A program made the translations under genes and the position numbers. The notes under the pieces are model-generated. The model was given only the letters and a program-made list of their open reading frames with translations, had not been told where the DNA came from and ran no database searches. A stretch of 64,000 nt of DNA, from the NCBI GenBank assembly GCA_009901575.1, contig WXYP01000002.1, positions 682,001 to 746,000 of the forward strand, in the 5' to 3' direction. Positions within the stretch are counted from its first letter, which is position 1. The number at the start of each line of letters is the position of its first letter. The DNA is from Flavobacteriaceae bacterium R38. Lineage in GTDB: Bacteria > Bacteroidota > Bacteroidia > Flavobacteriales > Flavobacteriaceae. Below, in pieces: positions 27,386-34,242 of the stretch.

Positions 27386-28912
27386 TTAATTATGCCTAAC
27401 CCATAAAATCCAGGTTTCTCCCGAGTATTTTCCGTTAAAATTAGTTCTTCTATCCCGTTCTATATTTGATAATTTATCATACTTTCTCAAGTAGACATAG
27501 TAGTAATTATTTTCTTTATTAAAAAAGTATTTTGGTTCTAATCCCTGGTTAGACAGCAACTTCATAAAGAGTTCAAAATATCTTTTTTCTCCAAATACAT
27601 TAACTACTAAATAAAATCCGTATTCAACACCATCTATTCTATCTACTGCTTTATATCTGGGGTTAGCATTTGTAGTTTTAAATACTTTATTCAAAACGTT
27701 TTGATCTGTATCTTTATTAAAATTCTTTAATTTTTCTAATGATACATTTTGGATATTCTTATCGTCTAACTGTAAGGTATCTTTAGTTACTTTTTCATTA
27801 TTATCAATCGGGTTACTATTTGAAGTAGTATTACCTGTTGTTTGAGTTTTATCATTAGAAACAGTACTTAAAACTTTATCTAAATCATTCGGGTTATTCG
27901 AATCGTCTGTATTTTTCCTGGTGCTTCCGGAGTTCTTTTTCTTTGGTTTTGGCTTTGGTCCTTCTTTAAAAGAAATAGGTTGATCTTTTCTTCTGTTTCT
28001 TTTACCAAACTCTATAGCTGCAGTAACTTCATAGGTAGATCCAAAGGCTCTGGTCGTGCTTGTTCCTGTTTCTATTAAAAAACCGACGACAATACCATCT
28101 GAAACTTTTGCTCCCAATCCGCCGGAAATACCAAAAAAGTTATTGTATCCTGCTTGTGCCCATCCAAAACTAGGCACATCAATCAATGCCTGGACTCCGT
28201 ATTGCGTATCTTGTTCCGGGATAGATTTTGTGTATAACGTAGTTCTAAACACCGAATTGTTCCAGGCTGTTCTTCCACGATTTTTCAAATGGTAATCATA
28301 GCTGACATAGCCCAGGAAAATTTTATCTGAAAACTCTGTTTGCTGTTCTGAAGTTGAAAAATTATAATCAAAAAGGTTTTCTGAAGTAAAACCAAAATTA
28401 AAATCGTTAATAGTAAGATTTATTCCTGGCATCACAGCCAAAATGAAGTCTTTATCGTTAGCCAGCAAAACAGGATCTGGCTCCGGGGTAATAAAACTGG
28501 CTTGATTCAACCCCCGTTGTGAACCTATTAAATTAATACCCAAAGTTAACCACGATCTTCTGGCTAACTGGATTCCTCTTGCATAATTCACCATTAACCC
28601 AGAATCTGTAAACAATCCTATATTATGTTGAAACAACGCTATCCCTGCTCCGGTTTGTTTTCCTACCCTTCCACTATAATTGATCAAATAGGTTGTCGGA
28701 GCATCTTCTATTCCTACCCATTGTAATCTTCCCCATAAACTAAGACTGGTATTTTCACTTCTCACAAAAGACAATGCCGGATTGATAATATTGGCATTGT
28801 ATTTAGAAAGGTTATGCTGCCTCCAATCAATAGGCAAAGTCGTCCTTTGAGAAAAGACGACCTCGCCAAATAATAGAGACACTATGAGTAAAAAATAAAA
28901 ATTCTTGATCAT
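27386..28912 (-). CDS. PorP/SprF-family T9SS outer-membrane protein with SPOR-like C-terminus (copy 4)
   Basis: A 508-residue paralog, the most diverged and the one next to the adhesin (20-base gap), so the likely cognate SprF partner. The N-terminus after the signal peptide reads IDWRQHNLSKYNANIINP, and the barrel includes SENLFDYNFS and GYNNFFGISGGLGAKV. Its linker (~315-415) is long, Asn/Thr/Asp-rich and low complexity after FKEGPKPKPKKKN, unlike the Lys-rich linkers of the others. The C-terminal SPOR-like domain is kept (EYGFYLVVNVFGEKRYFELFM, YYYVYLRKYDKLSNI, ETWILWV). Confidence 0.88.
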   Translation of the reverse strand: MIKNFYFLLIVSLLFGEVVFSQRTTLPIDWRQHNLSKYNANIINPALSFVRSENTSLSLWGRLQWVGIEDAPTTYLINYSGRVGKQTGAGIALFQHNIGLFTDSGLMVNYARGIQLARRSWLTLGINLIGSQRGLNQASFITPEPDPVLLANDKDFILAVMPGINLTINDFNFGFTSENLFDYNFSTSEQQTEFSDKIFLGYVSYDYHLKNRGRTAWNNSVFRTTLYTKSIPEQDTQYGVQALIDVPSFGWAQAGYNNFFGISGGLGAKVSDGIVVGFLIETGTSTTRAFGSTYEVTAAIEFGKRNRRKDQPISFKEGPKPKPKKKNSGSTRKNTDDSNNPNDLDKVLSTVSNDKTQTTGNTTSNSNPIDNNEKVTKDTLQLDDKNIQNVSLEKLKNFNKDTDQNVLNKVFKTTNANPRYKAVDRIDGVEYGFYLVVNVFGEKRYFELFMKLLSNQGLEPKYFFNKENNYYYVYLRKYDKLSNIERDRRTNFNGKYSGETWILWVRHN

Positions 28913-28932
28913 GGGGCGAAAAAATATTCAGC

Positions 28933-31110
28933 CTACCTACTTACTACGGTAATTGAACCCTTTTTAACGGATTTTCCATTTTTCTGGATAAAATAGTAGT
29001 AAATAGAAGCTTCATTTTTATCTGTTAACGAGTTTTCCGGCCAATTATTCTGATATGAATTTGTTTTTAGTACGGGCTGACCATAAGGGTCACAAATAGT
29101 AACTTCTACCTCAGGGTCATTTATAAACTTAGCCGGAAGGACCCATTTATCATTTATATTGTCTTGGTTAGGGGTAATAATGTTAGGCACCTCAACTACT
29201 TCTAAAATTTCTGCTGTGATTTCTTTTACAACCTCACATCCGTTTTTAGTAGCAACCAGGTAATACGTACCAGGTTCATTTATTGTAAATGAATCTGCAG
29301 AAGATACTACCAGGCCATTGGTATCTTTCCATAAGTAAGAATCTCCACCAGATGCAGAAATAATTTCTGAGGTATTAGGTGCTATAAAGATAGCTGTAGA
29401 AGGAAAAACAGATATTACGTCTTCTCCAAACAGATTTATAATTAAATCATCTGAAGTCGTTGAACAACCATTAATATCTACAACAACATAAAATGTTCCG
29501 TCTGTATTCACTTCGAATGTATTTGAAGCTGTACTTCCCATTAATTGTCCGTTTCTATACCAGTTGTATGTTGCACCTTCGTAAGCTACTGTTGTGATTA
29601 CAGCTTCTCCATTATTTGAGCAGATAAACTCTGTATCAGAACTCAATGTTACATTTGGTAAACCCAGTTTAACATTCAATTCGTTAGATACAAAATCCAA
29701 ATCATTAAAACTACTTTCAAGTTTATAGTTACCATTTTCGGTATAACTTTCAATAGCATATGAAGGCCCTGTCTCATTTATTGATGCGTTATCTTTAGTC
29801 CAATTGAATTGGAAGTTGTCAAAATGGGCTGGTAAAACATCTTGTTCAAAACCATTTACTGCCTTTGCTATAATCGATTTAATATTGATCTGAGTATTGA
29901 TACTTTCACAAGAGCTATAATCATCATTGTAATCTATTAACGCAGTAAACGAAACAGGGTCAAAAACTTTAAATTCGGGAGAATCTACTACTCCTAAACA
30001 CGATCCGGGAGCAGAAACCTTAGCATGGTAAGTTCCTGCTTCATTGGCTTGATATTCCAGAGAAATACCATTTGCGACCAATTCGTCATTTCTATACCAT
30101 GAAACACGAGGATTGGATGTAGATGTAGCAATTCTAAGTGTTACTGAATTCTCATCAAGTAAAATATTTTCTAACGGACTTTCTGCCGTGACTGTAGTCG
30201 TATTGCTTGTAGGTTCTCTAAAACTAATGGTTTCTGAAATAGCTTCGCAACCTCCTTCATTCACTAAAGATAATTTGTAAGTTCCATAAGTATTATCAGA
30301 TGCTTGTAGTTCTAATTGAGGCGTATATGGTGGTAAATCTGTTAATTCCACATCGTTTCTAAACCATCTGTAATCTAAAAACTCATTATCTGTAACTGCT
30401 CTTAATGTATGCGTAGTTCCCGGGCAAGCTTCAACTGTGTTTTCTCCTTCAATTCTTGCATCAATTTCTTCTCCAAAATTTACAATAACAATATTAGAAT
30501 GTAACTGCCCTGTACAATCTCCGAAAAAAGCTTCTGCATGGTATTCTCCGGAAGTCGTTACACTTATACTATTACCTGCTTCCTGGTAAAAAGCACCGTC
30601 TTTATACCAAATATAACTTGAAGCAACATCAACATTGAGGCTAATTGTCGCTGAGCTTCCTCCACAAATTGCTACATCTTCATAGTTGTTTAAAATCAAA
30701 ACAGCATTAGGTATAAAGTAGGCATTAAATGAAGATGTAGTTGGGCTTATCTTTGCTGGAGAAGTAGATCGTACACGTATTTTATAATCCTGACCGGCAA
30801 TATCTCTTGGAAAAGAAAACGAAGTTTCAAATTCAAAAGAAAAATTTTTATCTGAAATTGTTTTCAAAATTTGGGGCGATGCAAAACTTCCTGAAGCATC
30901 TGATAATTCTAAATAAAATACATTATCAGTATTAAACGGATTCGTATCATAACTTATAATAGTATTAAAGTTATTGAAATTATCAGAAGCACAAGCGTAA
31001 GCAAAAGATAGTTCTGGGGCATTTAGCGTTTGGGCTTGGCTAAATTGAAATATGGTCAGTAAAAAACAGCATAGTATCCACCTTACTGTTTGGTGTAATT
31101 TTTGTCTCAT
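28933..31110 (-). CDS. Secreted Ig-repeat adhesin with T9SS type B (CHU_C) sorting domain
   Basis: A 725-residue exported protein: signal peptide 1-27, an N-terminal beta domain (~30-134), then six Ig/PKD-like repeats near 135-212, 213-297, 305-383, 388-482, 484-560 and 562-637. Most contain a W-Y/F-K/R-N/D core (YIWYKDG, YRWFRND, VSWYRND, FNWTKDN, YNWYRNG) and a late Tyr strand. The last ~85 residues (VPNIITPNQDNINDKWVLP to KKGSITVVSR) are the gliding-motility-associated C-terminal domain, the type B T9SS sorting signal of SprB-like adhesins. It is first in the leftward array. A perfect 16-base palindrome lies 41-56 bases upstream of its ATG. Confidence 0.92.
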   Translation of the reverse strand: MRQKLHQTVRWILCCFLLTIFQFSQAQTLNAPELSFAYACASDNFNNFNTIISYDTNPFNTDNVFYLELSDASGSFASPQILKTISDKNFSFEFETSFSFPRDIAGQDYKIRVRSTSPAKISPTTSSFNAYFIPNAVLILNNYEDVAICGGSSATISLNVDVASSYIWYKDGAFYQEAGNSISVTTSGEYHAEAFFGDCTGQLHSNIVIVNFGEEIDARIEGENTVEACPGTTHTLRAVTDNEFLDYRWFRNDVELTDLPPYTPQLELQASDNTYGTYKLSLVNEGGCEAISETISFREPTSNTTTVTAESPLENILLDENSVTLRIATSTSNPRVSWYRNDELVANGISLEYQANEAGTYHAKVSAPGSCLGVVDSPEFKVFDPVSFTALIDYNDDYSSCESINTQINIKSIIAKAVNGFEQDVLPAHFDNFQFNWTKDNASINETGPSYAIESYTENGNYKLESSFNDLDFVSNELNVKLGLPNVTLSSDTEFICSNNGEAVITTVAYEGATYNWYRNGQLMGSTASNTFEVNTDGTFYVVVDINGCSTTSDDLIINLFGEDVISVFPSTAIFIAPNTSEIISASGGDSYLWKDTNGLVVSSADSFTINEPGTYYLVATKNGCEVVKEITAEILEVVEVPNIITPNQDNINDKWVLPAKFINDPEVEVTICDPYGQPVLKTNSYQNNWPENSLTDKNEASIYYYFIQKNGKSVKKGSITVVSR

Positions 31111-31150
31111 GGTAATATTTTTGGGGTAAAAATAAAAGGGCTAATAAAGT

Positions 31151-31166
31151 GATAAGAAATCTTATC
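31151..31166. promoter_or_regulatory. Perfect palindrome upstream of the adhesin-SprF array
   Basis: GATAAGA-AA-TCTTATC has 7-bp perfect arms with a 2-base centre and ends 41 bases before the adhesin start on the minus strand. The position and symmetry suit a dimeric repressor or activator site for the whole array. Confidence 0.5.
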
Positions 31167-31279
31167 CTGAAGGAGTAAACTTATGTCATAGGCGTATAGT
31201 TTTTTGTTGTTTGTTTGATTAAAACTACTCATAAATAATTTAAACTCCAACTAAAATTTGATATTTTATTGCATTTCAT

Positions 31280-31408
31280 CGATGATTTTGTGCTTTTAAT
31301 CGTCAAAAACTATGATTTTCTCTATGCTGAGCGGGAAATGTTAAAATTTAAAAAAAAATAAAATTTTATAGTTTTTCTAAAAATAGAATTCGATGATTTG
31401 ATGCTTTT
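31280..31408 (+). repeat. Short direct repeat pair in the adhesin upstream region
   Basis: CGATGATTTTGTGCTTTT (31280-31297) and CGATGATTTGATGCTTTT (31391-31408) agree in 16 of 18 positions and start 111 bases apart. They could be regulator sites or remnants of a duplication. Confidence 0.35.
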
Positions 31409-31463
31409 GAAGCTTTCAAAGTAAACTAAGAAAATGATTAATCGCAGAAGTTTTTAACTGATC

Positions 31464-31496
31464 TTTGGTTTTAGATTCAAAAAAATATATATCTTG
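31464..31496 (+). promoter_or_regulatory. Possible promoter of the secreted phosphatase gene
   Basis: TTTG (31464-31467) and TATCTTG (31490-31496) are 22 bases apart, close to the -33/-7 Bacteroidota layout but with an imperfect -7 box. The start codon follows 20 bases later. Confidence 0.35.
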
Positions 31497-31516
31497 ATCT
31501 TTAAACAATTCTAATT

Positions 31517-32026
31517 ATGCAAAGAGTCATTCTTTTTTTATTCATTGTCGCCTATAACTTTACAGGGTATACTCAAGATATTAAAGGTACTGAAACAACT
31601 ACTATATATTTTATAAGACACGCCGAAAAAGACAGAAGTAATCCTAACGATAGAAATCCTGCACTTACACAAGACGGTTTAGGCCGTGCAGTAAAATGGG
31701 CAGAAGTCTTAAAAAACCAGAAATTAGACGCTGTTTATTCTACAGATTATAACAGAACGAAACAAACCGCTGCTCCTTCTGCTGCAAAAAACGGGTTAGA
31801 GGTTACTTTGTACGATCCCAGAAACTTTAACCCGAATACATTAAAAGAATTAAAGGAAAAGACTATTCTGGTAGTTGGCCATAGCAATACTACCCCAGCC
31901 ATGGTTAATACCATATTAGGAAGCAAAAAATATCAGCAAATAGATGATTCTAATAATGGAAACCTGTATGTTGTTACCATACAAAATGGTACTGTAGTTA
32001 ACAGTACACTACTATATATTAATTAA
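31517..32026 (+). CDS. Secreted histidine phosphatase (phosphoglycerate mutase-like)
   Basis: A 169-residue protein of histidine phosphatase clan 1 with a cleavable signal peptide (~1-19, ending GYTQ), so it acts in the periplasm or outside. RHAEK (34-38) carries the catalytic His35. YSTDYNRTKQTA gives the second Arg, and LVVGHSNTTPAM holds the second His. The size is close to SixA-type minimal phosphatases. The substrate is unknown. Its last 8 bases overlap the end of the convergent lipoprotein gene. Confidence 0.85.
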   Translation: MQRVILFLFIVAYNFTGYTQDIKGTETTTIYFIRHAEKDRSNPNDRNPALTQDGLGRAVKWAEVLKNQKLDAVYSTDYNRTKQTAAPSAAKNGLEVTLYDPRNFNPNTLKELKEKTILVVGHSNTTPAMVNTILGSKKYQQIDDSNNGNLYVVTIQNGTVVNSTLLYIN

Positions 32027-32786
32027 GGGTTACAGCGACATTTTCCAATTCAATTTTAGAAAGTAGTTTTAGCTTACCTTCTTCGAATGCTTTTGCCATA
32101 TCTTCCAGTTTGGTAGAAGCTTCAGCTGGTTTGTAATTGTTGTGGTCTGCAAAACGTAAACCTTCAACAAAACGTTCATTATAAGCTTCTCGTAATCGTA
32201 TTCCTCCTCCGTCTACGTGGTACTCATAAGCCAGGTAATCAATGATATAATTTTCTTTATTCACCCAATAAATAAAGACATCATCAAAATCTGTACCTCC
32301 ACCCTCTTGATCAAAATAAACTTTAATCTTATAATATGGAGTTCCTTTTATTGTAGTTTCTCCTAATAGTTCTTTATGAACTGCCTTATCATTTAATCCT
32401 TGTGGTAAATATGCAAAATAATGAACAGAATTTACAGAATTTGAATACCTGGTTACCATAGAATCTGCAACCTGAACCTCGTCTTCATTTATATATCTCT
32501 TAAATTCATTAGAATACAGTACATCTTTGGTTTGAGTTCCTGTTGAATCTGTAGTAATCCTAACCAATTCTCTTCCATGTGAATTTCTTTTAGAAGTATA
32601 GGTACGTCCTCTGAAATCAAAAGATATTTCTGCATTACGAAAAGTATCTCCACCTGATGCTTTTATTGAATTATTAATAATGGCTACAGCAGTTAATGAT
32701 TTGTCATTTTCTTTTTCTTCTTTATTTACAGTATTACATGAAATAAATAAAGTTAAAGCTCCAAGTATAGAAAGGTAATTTCGCAT
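32019..32786 (-). CDS. DUF6503-like lipoprotein
   Basis: A 255-residue lipoprotein; the leader ends in FISC (Cys17). The body is beta-rich with the start NNSIKASGGDTFRNAEISFDFRGRTY, then VHYFAYLPQGLNDKAVH and LLGETTIKGTPYYKIKVYFDQEGGG, a pattern I associate with the DUF6503 (outer-membrane lipoprotein-sorting-like) group of flavobacteria. A LolA/LolB-like concave beta sheet is plausible but not proven. Its stop overlaps the phosphatase gene by 8 bases. The terminator at 32849-32880 lies between it and ompW, so it needs its own promoter. Confidence 0.65.
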   Translation of the reverse strand: MRNYLSILGALTLFISCNTVNKEEKENDKSLTAVAIINNSIKASGGDTFRNAEISFDFRGRTYTSKRNSHGRELVRITTDSTGTQTKDVLYSNEFKRYINEDEVQVADSMVTRYSNSVNSVHYFAYLPQGLNDKAVHKELLGETTIKGTPYYKIKVYFDQEGGGTDFDDVFIYWVNKENYIIDYLAYEYHVDGGGIRLREAYNERFVEGLRFADHNNYKPAEASTKLEDMAKAFEEGKLKLLSKIELENVAVTLN

Positions 32787-32848
32787 TTATAATTTTTTAG
32801 GTTACTAAATTATCTATTAAGTCGAAAGTCTACCTTTAAAATAACGTT

Positions 32849-32880
32849 AAAAAAAAGTATCGCGATTACGCGATACTTTT
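32849..32880 (-). terminator. Rho-independent terminator after ompW
   Basis: AAAAGTATCGCG pairs with CGCGATACTTTT (12-bp stem, 4-base loop). On the minus strand it is followed by eight T, 23 bases after the ompW stop. Confidence 0.88.
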
Positions 32881-32902
32881 CTTATTATTTATTTGGGCTT
32901 TT

Positions 32903-33544
32903 TTAGAACTTCAAACCAATTCCAATACCTATTACCAAAGGATCAATTTTAATGTCTTTAGCGATTACTGTTGCTCCAAGAGCAGACGTGGCATTTACTG
33001 ATGCATCTGTTTGTAAGAGTAATTTTTTAATATCAAGGTTTATAAACCATTTATCATTAAGTGCGTAATCTAATCCGCCCTGAAAGGCAAATCCAATAGT
33101 GTTATCATAATCTATATCATCTGCTACAGGTCCTTCATCTACCCCATAAAAGATAGTATAGTTTATTCCCGCACCTAAATATGGTTTAAGCTTACCTCCT
33201 GTAAAGTGATATTGCAAGGTTAATGTTGGAGGCAATAACCACACATCTCCTAAATCGATATTACCAGCAGCTGTAGCTACAGCACTTACATCATGATTGG
33301 TTGTCGCCAAGATTAATTCTGCTGCCCAGTTTTTGGTAAAGAAATATGTAAAATCCAATTCCGGAACATACTCTGTAGAGATCGAAACATCTCCTCCTAT
33401 CCCACTAATGGTAGCACTTTCATCTGGTATTACAGAAATCAAACGCAACCTGGCCTGCCATTTTTTTTCTTCAGATTTTTCTTCTTGCGCCGTTAACTGA
33501 AATGTACATAGTAATAAAAAAATGCCTAAAATTAATTTTCTCAT
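32903..33544 (-). CDS. OmpW-family outer-membrane protein
   Basis: A 213-residue protein with signal peptide 1-19 and an eight-stranded barrel pattern. Family motifs are WQARLRLISVIPDES near the mature N-terminus, YVPELDFTYFFTKNWAAELI, LPPTLTLQYHF, KPYLGAGINYTIFY, FAFQGGLDYALNDKWFINLDIKK and the closing strand LVIGIGIGLKF with terminal Phe, recognised by the BAM machine. OmpW proteins form narrow hydrophobic channels for small molecules. It is a single gene with its own terminator, divergent from smpB. Confidence 0.92.
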   Translation of the reverse strand: MRKLILGIFLLLCTFQLTAQEEKSEEKKWQARLRLISVIPDESATISGIGGDVSISTEYVPELDFTYFFTKNWAAELILATTNHDVSAVATAAGNIDLGDVWLLPPTLTLQYHFTGGKLKPYLGAGINYTIFYGVDEGPVADDIDYDNTIGFAFQGGLDYALNDKWFINLDIKKLLLQTDASVNATSALGATVIAKDIKIDPLVIGIGIGLKF

Positions 33545-33599
33545 GATTGTGTCGTTTAAAATTTACATTACAAAAATATTGCTGACATTTTTTTCTATT

Positions 33600-33615
33600 A
33601 ATGACATTAGTCATT
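33600..33615. promoter_or_regulatory. Dyad in the ompW-smpB intergenic region
   Basis: AATGAC-ATTA-GTCATT is a perfect 6-bp dyad with a 4-base centre, 56 bases upstream of the ompW start. The word AATGACATTA recurs inverted at 33639-33648. It is a candidate operator for ompW, smpB or both. Confidence 0.4.
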
Positions 33616-33692
33616 GTTCAGAAATAAAAAAATAAAATTAATGTCATTATAAATTGTATAAAGACATGCTAAAACGTTTCAATAAATGTTAT

Positions 33693-33700
33693 TACCTTTG
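33693..33700 (+). promoter_or_regulatory. -7 promoter element of smpB
   Basis: TACCTTTG fits TAnnTTTG and ends only seven bases before the smpB ATG, implying a very short or absent 5' leader. Confidence 0.5.
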
Positions 33701-33707
33701 ACAGACC

Positions 33708-34166
33708 ATGCAAAAAAACATTAACATACAGAATAAAAGGGCACGTTTTGAATACGAAATCCTGGATAAATATACAGCCGGTATAGTTTTAACAGGTACC
33801 GAAATAAAATCCATTCGCCTTAGTAAAGCTTCTATTTCTGAAAGTTTTTGTGAGTTCAATGAAGGAGGAGAACTCTTCATTATCAATATGTTTATAGAAG
33901 AATATATGCATGGTAGTCATTACAATCATAAACCAAAAAGTGAACGTAAATTACTCCTTAATAAAAACGAATTAAGAAAACTTCACAAAGAAGTAAAAAA
34001 TACCGGACTCACTATTGTGCCCTTAAGATTGTTTTTAAATGAAAAAGGACTTGCAAAATTAAATATTGCCTTAGTTAGAGGTAAAAAACTTCACGATAAG
34101 CGCGAGACTATTAAAGATAGAGACAACAAGAGAGAATTAGATCGTATTAAAAAATCATATAGATAG
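33708..34166 (+). CDS. smpB: SsrA-binding protein SmpB
   Basis: A 152-residue OB-fold protein that binds tmRNA and delivers it to stalled ribosomes in trans-translation. Motifs are [48 protein letters not shown] and [35 protein letters not shown], ending in a basic tail with KKSYR. Length is normal. The frame begins at ATG 33708. A good -7 box ends seven bases upstream. The tmRNA gene itself is not in the window. Confidence 0.96.
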   Translation: MQKNINIQNKRARFEYEILDKYTAGIVLTGTEIKSIRLSKASISESFCEFNEGGELFIINMFIEEYMHGSHYNHKPKSERKLLLNKNELRKLHKEVKNTGLTIVPLRLFLNEKGLAKLNIALVRGKKLHDKRETIKDRDNKRELDRIKKSYR

Positions 34167-34242
34167 TTATTTCATTTATGAATTTGAGGCAACCATTTTA
34201 GTAAAAAAAGTATCTCCATTATAAAACAATTATAATTCTAAA

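Larger units (their letters stand above)
31111..31516. other. 406-base intergenic region between divergent adhesin and phosphatase genes
   Basis: The only gene-free stretch above 300 bases. It is very AT-rich and holds a perfect palindrome near the adhesin start (31151-31166), an 18-base imperfect direct repeat (31280 and 31391), an A/T homopolymer-rich block near 31340-31380 and a possible promoter for the rightward phosphatase gene (31464-31496). No ORF or RNA gene was recognised. Confidence 0.7.

Noticed and set aside
22884-28912. Tandem PorP/SprF repeats considered as a mobile or phage-derived insertion
   Set aside because: There are no integrase, transposase, att-like repeats or composition break; the genes fit chromosomal paralog expansion.
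31330-31385. Homopolymer-rich A/T block considered as a replication or recombination site
   Set aside because: It has no DnaA boxes, iterons or other structure, only base composition.
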